Numbered from the stretch's first letter, positions 44,537 to 53,008 are shown. The stretch: 64,000 nt of DNA from Cumulibacter manganitolerans (GCF_009602465.1 NZ_WBKP01000009.1:39203-103202), one strand, 5' to 3'. Notes: a model not told the origin generated them from the sequence alone. Numbers and translations are program-made.

Positions 44537-45609
44537 GCCCGGTATTGCGCCAGCAGCTCGCCGGCGGCACGCTCCCAGGTGTACTGGCGGGCCGCGGCCA
44601 CCGACCGGGTGCGGGCGCCGACGTCGCCGGAGACCCGGAGCGCCGCCTCGGCGAAGCCCTCCGGCGTGCCCTCCGCCGGGACGGTGGACGGGATCTCGCT
44701 GATCGACCCCGACCGGCGGCACACCACAGGCAGCCCGCACGCCATCGCCTCGAGCGCGCTGACGCCGAAGGTCTCGAACGGTCCCGGGGCGAGGAAGACG
44801 TCGGCTGCGCCGAGCAGCTCGGCCATCCGGGGCGGACCGTCCACGAAGCCGGCCGACCGGGTGCCCCGATGGCGCGCGATCGTCGCCGCCTCGGGACCCG
44901 AGCCGATCACGAGCAGCTCGACCGGCAGGCCGGCGTCCGCCAGCCGCTCGGCGGTGCGGGCGCTCAGCAGCGGGTCCTTCTCGGCCGACAGCCGTCCGGC
45001 GTGCACCAGCCGGAGCGCGCCGTCCCGCCGGGGCGCCCGCGAAGCGGGCCGGAAGGTCTCGTGGTCGACGCCCCATGGGATCACCCGGACCTCGATGCCG
45101 GCGTCGGCGTACGGCGCGGCGGCGAACCGGCTCGGCGCGACGACCGCGTCGACGCCGTCCCCGATCCGGCGCAGCCATCGCGTAATGGACCCGGCGGCCC
45201 GCGGCACCCGCGACCAGAACGCCGCCAGCAGGTCGAGCCGCTCGTGCGCGACGAGGATCGCGCGGATCCCCCGGCTCCGGCACTCCGGACCCAGCCACGC
45301 CAAGGTGAGCTGGTCGTGGATCTCGACCACGTCGGGGCGTACGTCGTCGAGCAGCGCGCGGACGGCGCCCCGCTCGAGCATCAGCCGGTACGACTGGCCG
45401 GCGACGAGGCGGACGCCGGGGAGCGTCCCGACGTCCAGCACCCCGGGTATCGCCTCGATGCCGGCGTCCGGGCCGGGCACCACGACGACGCTGCGCACGC
45501 CGAGCGCGGCCTGCGCCAGCGACACCCGCCGCAGCACGGTGCGGATGCCGCCGCTGGTCGGCGAGACGAAGTTGGCCAGCCGCAGCACCCGGAGTTCCTC
45601 AGCGTGCAC
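44533..45609 (-). CDS. glycosyltransferase family 4 protein
   Basis: A 358-residue GT-B glycosyltransferase. The acceptor half begins LRVLRLANFVSPTSGGIRTV. The donor half has LRLVHAGRLSAEKDPLLSA, ELLVIGSGPEA and the sugar-nucleotide motif PGPFETFGVSALEAMACGLP (ExxGxxxxE). It transfers a sugar to an unknown acceptor at the cytoplasmic face. GTG start at 45609, overlapping the end of a second family 4 transferase by 11 bp; the GDSL gene overlaps downstream, so the three genes form one operon. Confidence 0.9.
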   Translation of the reverse strand: MHAEELRVLRLANFVSPTSGGIRTVLRRVSLAQAALGVRSVVVVPGPDAGIEAIPGVLDVGTLPGVRLVAGQSYRLMLERGAVRALLDDVRPDVVEIHDQLTLAWLGPECRSRGIRAILVAHERLDLLAAFWSRVPRAAGSITRWLRRIGDGVDAVVAPSRFAAAPYADAGIEVRVIPWGVDHETFRPASRAPRRDGALRLVHAGRLSAEKDPLLSARTAERLADAGLPVELLVIGSGPEAATIARHRGTRSAGFVDGPPRMAELLGAADVFLAPGPFETFGVSALEAMACGLPVVCRRSGSISEIPSTVPAEGTPEGFAEAALRVSGDVGARTRSVAAARQYTWERAAGELLAQYRA

Positions 45610-46696
45610 CGAGCGCCTCGTCGTACGACGCGAGCAGCGAGCTCATGCTGGAGTCCCAGGTACGGTGCGCGACCGTGGCGGCGATCTCGCCCGGCGCCCG
45701 GCCGGGGGAGGCGAGCTCGGCCAGCGCGGCGGCGCGCAGCGAGCCGCCGTCACCGCCGGCGAAGTGCCGGCCGGACAGGCCCGGAGCCACCAGCTCGGTG
45801 CTCCCGGAGCCGGCGTCCGGGACGATGCACGGGACGCCCGACGACAGTGCCTCGAGCACCACCTGCGAGAGCGTCTCGCCGCGGCCGGGGTGCACGAACA
45901 GGTCGAGCGACGCCACGGCCTCCGGGTACGTCGGGCCGCGGAGCCTGCCGGTGAACTCCGCCTCGGGCAGCAGCCGCTCGAGGCGCCCGCGGGCCGGGCC
46001 GTCGCCGATGACCTTCAGCCGGGCGCCGGGGATCCCGCGCAGCGCGATGAGCAGGTCGAGCTCCTTCTCACCGGCCAGCCGGCCGGCGTACCCGATGGTG
46101 ACCGTGCCGGTGGCGGACGTCGTGAGGCGCTGGGTGCGGGCCGCGGGGGTGAACCGCGCGGTGTCGATCGCCCGCAGCCACTCGCGCGGAACCGGCGCAC
46201 GCCAGCCGCGCAGCGTGCCCAGCGCGTACTGCGAGCAGGCGATGTTGATGGTGGCCATCGAGTGCAGCGCCTGCTGCACCCGGCCGGCCATCCGCGACGT
46301 CAGCTGCGCCCCGGGCAGCCGGTGCATCGCCTGCGCCGAGAACGCGGTGAAGTCCGTCATGTAGGCGGCGATCGCGGGGATCGCCTGGCGGCGCGCGGCG
46401 CGCAGGGCGCTGTAGCCGACGCTGAGCGGCGAGGCGACGTGCACGAGGTCGGGGCGCCAGTGCTCGATCATCCGCACGCACCGCGCCCCGAGGCGGCCGA
46501 CGGTGTACTCCTGCGTGGGGCCGACGCGCAGCGCCTTCGCCGCGTGCAGCTCCTCCCCCGGCGAGTCGGAGGTGAGCGGTGCGACGACCCGGATCCGGTG
46601 ACTGCGGCCGCGGAGCTCCTCGACCAGCCGGACGCTGGAGGTGGCCACCCCGTTCATGGCCGGCGGCCACGACTCGGTGACGAACAGGATCTTCAT
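45599..46696 (-). CDS. glycosyltransferase family 4 protein (mannosyltransferase-like)
   Basis: A 365-residue GT-B enzyme starting MKILFVTESWPPAMNGVATS, typical of the MgtA/PimB-type actinobacterial alpha-mannosyltransferases. VTIGYAGRLAGEKELDLLIA, LKVIGDGPARGRLERLL and the donor motif HPGRGETLSQVVLEALSSGV follow. The ATG at 46696 has a GGAGG site; the longer upstream frame overlaps the MerR gene in another frame. First gene of the glycosyltransferase/GDSL operon; a lipid or cell-envelope glycan product is likely. Confidence 0.9.
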   Translation of the reverse strand: MKILFVTESWPPAMNGVATSSVRLVEELRGRSHRIRVVAPLTSDSPGEELHAAKALRVGPTQEYTVGRLGARCVRMIEHWRPDLVHVASPLSVGYSALRAARRQAIPAIAAYMTDFTAFSAQAMHRLPGAQLTSRMAGRVQQALHSMATINIACSQYALGTLRGWRAPVPREWLRAIDTARFTPAARTQRLTTSATGTVTIGYAGRLAGEKELDLLIALRGIPGARLKVIGDGPARGRLERLLPEAEFTGRLRGPTYPEAVASLDLFVHPGRGETLSQVVLEALSSGVPCIVPDAGSGSTELVAPGLSGRHFAGGDGGSLRAAALAELASPGRAPGEIAATVAHRTWDSSMSSLLASYDEALGAR

Positions 46697-46798
46697 CGAG
46701 CCTCCGGCCCGGTCGCGACGTCCACGTGGCGATTGCACGCGACGAAGGCGGCCGGGCCTCGAACCCCACATGAGCGCGGGTGAACGGCGAGAAGAACT

Positions 46799-46819
46799 TC
46801 GATACTCGGCAAGTATCGA
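46799..46819. promoter_or_regulatory. operator-like palindrome upstream of the glycosyltransferase operon
   Basis: Arms TCGATACT and AGTATCGA match perfectly around a 5-bp centre, in locally AT-rich sequence about 100 bp upstream of the glycosyltransferase ATG. The shape resembles PadR/MerR-type operators. It could instead be a terminator of the MerR gene, whose stop is 32 bp away. Confidence 0.4.
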
Positions 46820-46850
46820 TCTTGCTCGAGATTTGCTCGGCGAGGAGCGA

Positions 46851-47630
46851 TTACCCGTCGTGCCGGTCCGCGTTGGCGTGGATCGCGTCGTGCACGTACT
46901 GCGCGAGGCCGGGTCGGATGTCCTCGTACGTCTTGGTGAACCGGGGATCGGCGAGGTACATGTCGGCCAGGTTGCGCTGCATCTCGTAGCCGCAGTCGTA
47001 GAACCGGTTGATGCTCGCGCGGTGCGCCTCGGCGGCATCCATCGCCGGCTCGCTGCTCGCCGGGAGCCCGGCGTCGATCGCGGCCGTGAAGGCTGCGTTG
47101 ACGGCGTCCGTCTCGGCCTTGACCGACTCCCAGTCGGACCGGGTGTAGTGCGCCGTGCGGCGCTGCGACTGCGCCCAGGCGTCGGTCTCGCCCCAGCGGC
47201 TCTCGGCCTCGGCGGCGTACGACTCGTCGAACGCGTCGCCGAACAGCTCGCGCATCTCGGTCGCGGTCAGCTTCTCGTTGCTCATTTGCTTCTCCAGTGC
47301 GTGGTCGATGGCCCCGACGAGCTCCTGCAGCTCGTCCAGGCGGGACATGACCGTCGCGCGCTGACGGCGCAGGTGCTCGATCGCGCTCTCGTCGCCGTCC
47401 AGCAGCTCGCGGATGGTCTCCAGCGGTATCTCCAGTCGCCGGTAGACCACGATCTGCTGCAGTCGGGCGAGGTCGGCGTCGGTGTACAGCCGGTACCCGG
47501 CGCCGGAGCGCGCCGACGGAGCCAGCAGCCCGATCTCGTCGTAGTGGTGCAGGGTGCGCACCGTGACGCCGAACGTCTCGGCCACCTTCCCTACCGTCCA
47601 GGTGCTGCTCACCTGCGTCCTCTCGGTCAT
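46851..47630 (-). CDS. MerR family regulator with TipAS-type drug-binding domain
   Basis: A 259-residue TipA-like activator. Residues ~8-75 are a MerR winged helix (TVGKVAETFGVTVRTLHHYDEIGLL and GYRLYTDADLARLQQI). A long dimerisation helix (~75-120) follows, then the TipAS fold (LFGDAFDESYAAEAESRWGE and DMYLADPRFTKTYEDIRPG), which in Streptomyces captures thiopeptides and other hydrophobic drugs. The ATG at 47630 is the first codon with an acceptable GAGAG site; GTG 47639 is three codons upstream. A classic MerR-type promoter lies just upstream, so it should autoactivate. No drug-export gene is adjacent. Confidence 0.92.
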   Translation of the reverse strand: MTERTQVSSTWTVGKVAETFGVTVRTLHHYDEIGLLAPSARSGAGYRLYTDADLARLQQIVVYRRLEIPLETIRELLDGDESAIEHLRRQRATVMSRLDELQELVGAIDHALEKQMSNEKLTATEMRELFGDAFDESYAAEAESRWGETDAWAQSQRRTAHYTRSDWESVKAETDAVNAAFTAAIDAGLPASSEPAMDAAEAHRASINRFYDCGYEMQRNLADMYLADPRFTKTYEDIRPGLAQYVHDAIHANADRHDG

Positions 47631-47640
47631 GGCTCTCACG

Positions 47641-47668
47641 ATGCTGCCTCACGTCGCGGGAGGGTCAA
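47641..47668 (-). promoter_or_regulatory. MerR-type promoter with long spacer and dyad
   Basis: On the minus strand TTGACC (47668-47663) is followed by a 19-bp spacer. The spacer region holds a near-perfect dyad, CCTCCCG and CGTGAGG around a 3-bp centre. A -10-like CATCGT follows, running a few bases past the left end given here, and then the gene start. Over-long spacers with a centred dyad are the hallmark of promoters untwisted by MerR activators. Confidence 0.7.
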
Positions 47669-47717
47669 GCCTATTCGTCGCGCTGGAGGACGCCCGGCTC
47701 CTTGCCGCTGCTGCGCG

Positions 47718-47761
47718 AGATGCCGGGTTGTGCATGCCAGACGCTGCACAGGTCGGCACCT
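47718..47761. repeat. palindromic repeat family C, copy 2
   Basis: A 44-bp copy with AGATGCC and GGCACCT ends and the shared centre GCCAGACGCTGCACAGG. It lies between the MerR promoter and the GyrI-like gene. Confidence 0.85.
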
Positions 47762-47828
47762 GAGCGATTCCGCGCGGCGGGACCTCCGGCCCTGGGCCGG
47801 CCGGCCGCCGGCCCGCAGGCTGGGAGCC

Positions 47829-48284
47829 ATGGACTACGTCGTCGAGATCAGCGAAGTCCCCGTGCAGCCCGCTGCGGTGGTGAAGGCGTACGTCGAGGCG
47901 ACGCAGCTTCCGCAGTTCTTCGGACCGGCGTTCGGGGAGGTGCTCGAGGCCGTCGGCCGGCAGGGCCGGGCGGTCACCGGGCCGCCGTTCGGCCGCTACA
48001 TCCCGCGGGACGGCGGCTTCGACGTCACGGCCGGATTCCCCGTGGACGGCGCGGTCACCGCCGCCGGCAGGGTGACGCCCGACGAGCTCCCCGGCGGGAC
48101 CGTCGCCACCACCCTGCACGTCGGCGGCTACGACGCGGTGGCCGCCGCCTACGAGGCGGCCACCACCTGGCTCGAGCAGCACGACCTCGCGGTCACCGGC
48201 GTCCCCTGGGAGAGCTATCTCGACGGGCCCGAAGTGCCCGAGCCACGCACCCGGGTGTGCGTCCCCTGCGGCCCGAGGTCCTGA
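47829..48284 (+). CDS. GyrI-like small-molecule-binding domain protein
   Basis: A 151-residue stand-alone effector-binding (GyrI/Rob C-terminal-like) domain. VVKAYVEATQLPQFFGPAFG, GPPFGRYI, GGFDVTAGFPVDGAV and VATTLHVGGYDAVAAAYEAA are typical. These domains bind hydrophobic drugs or hydrolyse some cyclopropanoids. It is divergent from the TipA-like regulator, another drug-binding protein, and may be part of the same response. ATG 47829 follows a GGGAG site. Confidence 0.85.
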   Translation: MDYVVEISEVPVQPAAVVKAYVEATQLPQFFGPAFGEVLEAVGRQGRAVTGPPFGRYIPRDGGFDVTAGFPVDGAVTAAGRVTPDELPGGTVATTLHVGGYDAVAAAYEAATTWLEQHDLAVTGVPWESYLDGPEVPEPRTRVCVPCGPRS

Positions 48285-48327
48285 CCAGCCCGGCGCCGGC
48301 CCGAGATCGTGCGCGGACGGGGCGCCG

Positions 48328-48723
48328 ATGAGCAAGCGGGCGCCGATGAGCGATGATCCGTGGATGCCCGACGACGCGACGACGAACTGTCCCCGCTGTG
48401 CACCGCTGCGCGAGTGGGGAGTCCCGCTCGGGCCGCGCGACGTCCACCAGCGGGTGCTCGATCTACTCGACGTCCTCGGCGACGGGTTCACCGAAGTGCA
48501 GCAGCCGGGGCCCTGGCCGGGGACGGCGTGGCAGCTGTGGTCGACGGTCCCCCGGGGCCAGATCACCGAGCAGTGGATAGCGCACGGGACGCCGCCGGGC
48601 GTCGAGCTGCCCACCAGCGTCGTGATCCGTTGCGACGCGTGCGGCTGCACGTTCGGCCAGGCCTGGGCGCCGGACCGCGGCTACCCGACCTGGCGGATCG
48701 ACGGGCGGCCGATCGCACCCTGA
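48328..48723 (+). CDS. hypothetical protein with two Cys pairs
   Basis: A 131-residue soluble protein that I do not recognise. It contains CPRC (about residue 21) and CDACGC (about residue 103), which could together bind zinc. Between them is a helix-rich stretch (RDVHQRVLDLLDVLGDGFTE) and a Trp-rich region (PWPGTAWQLWSTVPRGQ). Three ATGs lie within the first seven codons' distance (48328 and 48346 are in frame); 48328 is chosen because it gives the longest frame. Base composition is like its neighbours. Confidence 0.6.
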   Translation: MSKRAPMSDDPWMPDDATTNCPRCAPLREWGVPLGPRDVHQRVLDLLDVLGDGFTEVQQPGPWPGTAWQLWSTVPRGQITEQWIAHGTPPGVELPTSVVIRCDACGCTFGQAWAPDRGYPTWRIDGRPIAP

Positions 48724-48752
48724 CCGGCAGCCATCCCCGGCCGTACCGGCCC

Positions 48753-48797
48753 GGGTGCCTGGTTGTGCACCGCAGACGCTGCACAGGTAGGCACCTT
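48753..48797. repeat. palindromic repeat family C, copy 3
   Basis: A 45-bp copy with GGGTGCC and GGCACCTT ends and the centre GCAGACGCTGCACAGG. About 38 bp further on (48835-48855) GGTTGTGCACAGGTGCGG looks like a shortened copy in which the two halves have been joined. Confidence 0.8.
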
Positions 48798-48899
48798 GCG
48801 GCCGCGCGGCGGGCGTTCGACCATCCACAGGGCGCCGGTTGTGCACAGGTGCGGCGGTGCCGCTCGCGCCGGGCGATGCAGTGCCGGACGCTGCGCGGT

Positions 48900-49805
48900 A
48901 TGCACGCACGCACTCGGTTGCCGGACGCCGTCCGAGAGCTCGCCCAGGGGCGGCACGGCGTCCTCACCCGGACGGACCTCGAGCGTGCGGGCCTGCCCCG
49001 CGGTCAGGTGGCGGCGCTCTGCCAGGAGCTGCCCCGCCTCATGCGGGGCACGTATCTCCTTCCCGGCGATCACGACCCCTGGATGCAGAAGGTGGTCGCC
49101 GGCCTGTTGTCGGCCGGCGAGGGGTCGGCCGCGTGGGGCCGGACGGCCGCGGCACTGTGGGGCCTGGGCGAGCGGCCGTCGGTCATCGAGGTGCTCAGCG
49201 ACAAGCACCGTCCGGCGACCGAGGACTGGCTGCGGATCAAGCGCGACCCGGTCCTGCTGCGGCGGGTGGTGGACGTCGAGCCGTGCCGCGTGGCGCTGGA
49301 GGACGCGGTCATCGACGCGAGCGCGTCAGGCGACCGCGCCTCGGCGCTCGCCCTGGTCGCCCGCGCCCTGCAGGAGCGCCGCACGACGCCCGAGCGGCTG
49401 CTCGCCGTGGCGCGGGGACGCCACCGGCTGCGGCACCGCGCGCTGCTGCTCGACGCGATCGGACCCACCGCCGCGGGCGCGCACAGCGCGTTGGAGCACC
49501 TCTACCGCCTGGACGTCGAGCAGGCGCACCGGCTTCCGCCGATGCGCCGCCAGCACCTCGTCCCGACGTCCGGCCACCACGCCGACGGCGGCTACCCGGA
49601 GCATCGGCTGCTGATCGAGCTGGACGGCGTCCGCTACCACGACCTCGACGCCGACACGGCGCTCGACAACCGGCACAGCGCGGCGGGCTATCGCACCCTG
49701 CGCTTCGGCTGGCCGACGATCGACGCCGACCCGTGCGGGGTGGCGAGCACGGTCGCCGCCGCGTTGCTCATCGCGCTGCCGCGACGCTGCCGCCGCTGCC
49801 CCTGA
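48900..49805 (+). CDS. AbiEi-like/DUF559-type protein
   Basis: A 301-residue protein common in actinobacteria. The N-terminus (ELAQGRHGVLTRTDLERAGL to MRGTYLLPGDHDPW) resembles the winged-helix domain of AbiEi-type antitoxins. The C-terminus (HRLLIELDGVRYHDLDADTALDNRH and TLRFGWPTIDADP) resembles the Vsr/DUF559 PD-(D/E)xK nuclease fold, with E-x-D before the GxxYH segment. No toxin partner gene is adjacent. Function is uncertain. ATG 48900 is placed 46 bp after a GC-rich segment without a clear ribosome site. Confidence 0.7.
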   Translation: MHARTRLPDAVRELAQGRHGVLTRTDLERAGLPRGQVAALCQELPRLMRGTYLLPGDHDPWMQKVVAGLLSAGEGSAAWGRTAAALWGLGERPSVIEVLSDKHRPATEDWLRIKRDPVLLRRVVDVEPCRVALEDAVIDASASGDRASALALVARALQERRTTPERLLAVARGRHRLRHRALLLDAIGPTAAGAHSALEHLYRLDVEQAHRLPPMRRQHLVPTSGHHADGGYPEHRLLIELDGVRYHDLDADTALDNRHSAAGYRTLRFGWPTIDADPCGVASTVAAALLIALPRRCRRCP

Positions 49806-49849
49806 CGGACGCCGGTACCCACCACGCCGTACCCGCCAGCCCGGACGCT

Positions 49850-49898
49850 CAACGTGCCTAGCTGTGCAGCGTCTGGCGTGCAGAACCCGGCATCTTGA
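49850..49898. repeat. palindromic repeat family C, copy 4 (inverted)
   Basis: Read on the minus strand it matches copies 1-3: GATGCCGGGTTCTGCACGCC, then AGACGCTGCACAGCTAGGCAC. It lies between the convergent ends of the AbiEi-like gene and lysS and may serve as a terminator. Confidence 0.8.
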
Positions 49899-49932
49899 GG
49901 TGGCCGGCGCCCCGCGATCCAGGCCGCCTGAG

Positions 49933-51438
49933 CTACTCGGGCTTGACGAAGGGGAACAGGATCGTCTCCCGGATGCCGCGGCCGGTGAAGACCTTGAGCA
50001 TCCGGTCGATACCGAGTCCCACCCCGCCGGTCGGCGGCATGCCGTACTCCAGCGCGCGCAGGAAGTCCTCGTCGACCTCCATCGCCTCGACGTCGCCGCC
50101 GGCACGGTGCGAGGCCTGCTCGACGAACCGCTCGCGCTGGATCACCGGGTCGACGAGCTCGGAGTACCCGGTGCCGCACTCCATGCCGTCGATGTAGAGG
50201 TCCCACTTCTCGACGACGCCCGGGATGGAGCGGTGCGCGCGGACCAGCGGGGAGGTGTCCAGCGGGAAGTCGCGGACGAAGATCGGTCCCTCGAGGACGT
50301 CGCGGGACGTCGCCTCGAAGATCTCCTCGAGGACCTTGCCCGCGACCCACGCCGGGTTGACGTGGATGCCGAGCCGGTCGGCCACCGACCGCAGCTCGTC
50401 GAGGGAGGTCTCGGGAGTCAGCCGGGTCCCCGCGCCCTCGGAGGCCAGCTCGTACAGCGACTCCTGCCGCCACTGCCCCGACAGGTCGATGGTCGAGCCG
50501 TCCCAGCGCTCGAAGCGCAGCGCCCCGACCGAGTCGAGGGCGGCCTGCTGGTAGAGCTCGCGCGAGAGGTCGGCGACGTCGTTGTAGTCGGCGTACGCCT
50601 GGTAGTACTCGAGCATCACGAACTCCGGCGAGTGCGTCGAGTCCGCGCCCTCGTTGCGGAAGTTGCGGTTGATCTCGAACACCCGGTCGATGCCACCCAC
50701 GACGCAGCGCTTGAGGAACAGCTCGGGCGCGATCCGCAGGAAGACGTCCTGGTCGTAGGCGTTGTAGTGCGTGGTGAACGGCCGCGCGGTCGCCCCGCCC
50801 TGGACCGCCTGCAGCATCGGAGTCTCGACCTCGATGTAGCCGTGCGCGTCGAGCGTACGGCGGATCGAGGCGATCGCCCGGCCCCGCGTCTCGACCATCC
50901 GGCGCGCCTCGGGACGCACGATCAGGTCTGCGTACCGCTGCCGGATGCGGGTCTCCTCGCTCATCGGCTTGTGCGCCACCGGCAGCGGCCGGATCGCCTT
51001 CGCCGTGAGCGTCCACGCGTCGGCCATCACCGACAGCTCGCCGCGCTTGGAGGTGATCACCTCGCCCTCGGCGAAGATGTGGTCACCGAGGTCGACGTCG
51101 GCCTTCCAGTGCGCCAGCGACTCCTCGCCGACGTTCGCCAGCGACAGCATCACCTGCAGCTCGACGCCGCCCTCGCGCAGCGTCGCGAAGCACAGCTTGC
51201 CGGTGTTGCGCATGAAGATCAGCCGTCCCGTGACGCCCACCCGCTCGCCCGTGCGGGTGTCCGCCGGCAGCTCGGGGAAGCGCTCGCGCACCTCCGCCAG
51301 CGACGTCGTCCGGGCGACCGATACGACGTACGGCTCGACGCCCGCCTCCAGGAGGCGATCGCGCTTCTCGCGGCGGATCCGCAGCTGCTCGGGTAGGTCG
51401 TCGTCGGGACTCGGTACGTCGGGAGGGTTCTGCGCCAC
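49933..51438 (-). CDS. lysS: lysyl-tRNA synthetase, class II
   Basis: A 501-residue enzyme charging tRNA-Lys. The N-terminal OB-fold anticodon domain (VGVTGRLIFMRNTGKLCFAT) spans about residues 55-150. The catalytic core has motif 2 FRNEGADSTHSPEFVMLEYY and motif 3 GVGLGIDRMLKVFTGRGIRE. Length is standard. GTG 51438 is the start, directly after an AAGG segment; the longer frame upstream runs through the GNAT gene. Strand-mates upstream are a GNAT acetyltransferase 26 bp away. Confidence 0.96.
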   Translation of the reverse strand: MAQNPPDVPSPDDDLPEQLRIRREKRDRLLEAGVEPYVVSVARTTSLAEVRERFPELPADTRTGERVGVTGRLIFMRNTGKLCFATLREGGVELQVMLSLANVGEESLAHWKADVDLGDHIFAEGEVITSKRGELSVMADAWTLTAKAIRPLPVAHKPMSEETRIRQRYADLIVRPEARRMVETRGRAIASIRRTLDAHGYIEVETPMLQAVQGGATARPFTTHYNAYDQDVFLRIAPELFLKRCVVGGIDRVFEINRNFRNEGADSTHSPEFVMLEYYQAYADYNDVADLSRELYQQAALDSVGALRFERWDGSTIDLSGQWRQESLYELASEGAGTRLTPETSLDELRSVADRLGIHVNPAWVAGKVLEEIFEATSRDVLEGPIFVRDFPLDTSPLVRAHRSIPGVVEKWDLYIDGMECGTGYSELVDPVIQRERFVEQASHRAGGDVEAMEVDEDFLRALEYGMPPTGGVGLGIDRMLKVFTGRGIRETILFPFVKPE

Positions 51439-51464
51439 GGCAAAGACCTTACCCAAGCGCCGGG

Positions 51465-51914
51465 TCAGATCTCCTTCGAGAGCTTCACGACCTGCTCGCC
51501 GTACCCGATGGCCGCGTAGAACTCCCGCGCCGCGGTGTTGGACGCCGGCGTCTCGATGTGCACCCACTTGTGGCCGCGGCCACGGGCCCAGTCCTCGCAC
51601 GCCTTCATCAGGGCGGTGCCGACGCCCTGGTGGGCCACGCGCTCGTTGACTGCGAGCCCGTCGACGTACGCCTCCTTCTGGCCCTTCATCTGCCCCTTCA
51701 TGAAGACCTTGACCATGCCGGCGACACCCTCGTCGTCCTCGGCGACGAAGACGGCCTGCGGGGTCTGCTGCGTCTCCTCCGCGGCGAGCATCCACTCGAC
51801 GGTGTCGAACGGTCCGCTTCCGCTGTCGTCGAACGGGTTGACGTTCTCCAGCAGCCGCGGCGCGAGCTGGTGGCAGGCTTCGCGATCTCGCTCCTCGAAC
51901 GGACGGATGTTCAT
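51465..51914 (-). CDS. GNAT family N-acetyltransferase
   Basis: A 149-residue acetyltransferase. YVDGLAVNERVAHQGVGTAL carries the acetyl-CoA pyrophosphate loop (Q-G-V-G-T/A), and ETPASNTAAREFYAAIGYGE is the C-terminal motif B. Substrate unknown. ATG 51914 follows GGAGG with five-base spacing; the in-frame GTG four codons upstream overlaps that site. It lies upstream of lysS on the same strand. Confidence 0.9.
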   Translation of the reverse strand: MNIRPFEERDREACHQLAPRLLENVNPFDDSGSGPFDTVEWMLAAEETQQTPQAVFVAEDDEGVAGMVKVFMKGQMKGQKEAYVDGLAVNERVAHQGVGTALMKACEDWARGRGHKWVHIETPASNTAAREFYAAIGYGEQVVKLSKEI

Positions 51915-52113
51915 GAGGTCCTCCACTCATCGACGTAGTGGCAACGATCGTAGGCATATCGCGTTTGCCCCGGTACCGGCGCCCTCCGGCGCGGCGGATG
52001 CGCCGTGCCGGGCGTCCGGCCCGGCGACCGAGCGATCGCTAGGCAACCGGGTGGGAGGCCCTCGCGGCGGGTAATCTGCCAGCAACCCGCACACCCCCAC
52101 ACCGGAGGCCCGC

Positions 52114-52878
52114 ATGGCTGACAAGCTCAATCGTTTCGAAGGAAAGTCCGCGATCGTCACCGGCGGCAGCCGGGGCATCGGCCTCGGCATCGCCGAGGCC
52201 ATCCTCAACGAGGGCGGCCGCGTCATCATCACCGGCCGCAAGCAGGAGCAGCTCGACGCTGCCGCCGCCGAGCTGAACGCCGGCGACCGGCTGCTGACGC
52301 TGGCCGGCAACGCCTCGCACGACGACCACCGCAAGGAGCTCGTCGACCTCGCGATGGAGAAGTTCGGCAAGATCGACCACGTCGTCGGGAACGTCGGCAT
52401 CAACCCGTTCTACGGCTCCACCCTCGACATCCCGCTCGACACGGCGCGCAAGATCCTCGACACCAACATCGTCTCGACGCTCGGCCTCATCCAGCTCACG
52501 TGGCACGCCGGCATGAAGGACACGGGTGGATCGGTGCTCATCGTCGCGTCGGTCGCCGCGCTGCGCTCGGCCGGGGCGATCGGCATCTACGGCACCTCGA
52601 AGGCCGGTCTGGTGCAGCTCACCAAGCAGCTCTCGATCGACATGGCACCCAACGTCCGCGTCAACTCGATCTCCCCTGCCGTCATCAAGACCCGCTTCGC
52701 CGAGGCGCTGTATGCCGAGAACGAGGAGGAGGTGGCCAACAGCTACCCGTTGAAGCGGCTGGGCACCCCCGAGGACACCGGGGCGACCGCCGCGTTCCTG
52801 CTCTCGGACGACGCGGGCTGGATCACCGGCCAGAACATCGTCATCGACGGCGGAGCGATGAACACGCCCAAGGTCTGA
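52114..52878 (+). CDS. SDR family oxidoreductase
   Basis: A 254-residue classical short-chain dehydrogenase. The cofactor loop is AIVTGGSRGIGLGIAEAIL (TGxxxGIG), the NNAG-equivalent is VVGNVGINP, the catalytic Ser lies in LIVASVAAL, and the active-site YGTSK is at about residues 157-161. SISPAVIKT and GWITGQNIVIDGG complete the fold. It resembles 3-oxoacyl-ACP reductase-like SDRs; substrate unknown. ATG 52114 follows CCGGAGG. A strong hairpin separates it from the formate dehydrogenase operon. Confidence 0.93.
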   Translation: MADKLNRFEGKSAIVTGGSRGIGLGIAEAILNEGGRVIITGRKQEQLDAAAAELNAGDRLLTLAGNASHDDHRKELVDLAMEKFGKIDHVVGNVGINPFYGSTLDIPLDTARKILDTNIVSTLGLIQLTWHAGMKDTGGSVLIVASVAALRSAGAIGIYGTSKAGLVQLTKQLSIDMAPNVRVNSISPAVIKTRFAEALYAENEEEVANSYPLKRLGTPEDTGATAAFLLSDDAGWITGQNIVIDGGAMNTPKV

Positions 52879-52886
52879 GCCGCCCG

Positions 52887-52920
52887 GGCCGCGGCGGCCG
52901 AACCTGAGACCGCCGCGGCC
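52887..52920 (+). terminator. terminator after the SDR gene
   Basis: An 11-bp perfect stem, GGCCGCGGCGG and CCGCCGCGGCC, with a 12-base loop, 8 bp after the SDR stop. It insulates the selenoprotein operon from upstream read-through. Confidence 0.75.
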
Positions 52921-53008
52921 GGTCAGCGGCATTCACTGGCCAACGAGGTGCGCCAGGCGCTACGTTGAGCCGACATCGAGTTCCCGGCGGGCACGAGAGG
53001 TGGCAGTC

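Noticed and set aside
46779..46870. A possible small ORF starting MSAGERREELRYSAS upstream of the MerR stop
   Set aside because: It runs into the antisense of the MerR gene, lacks a domain, and begins inside an operator-like region.
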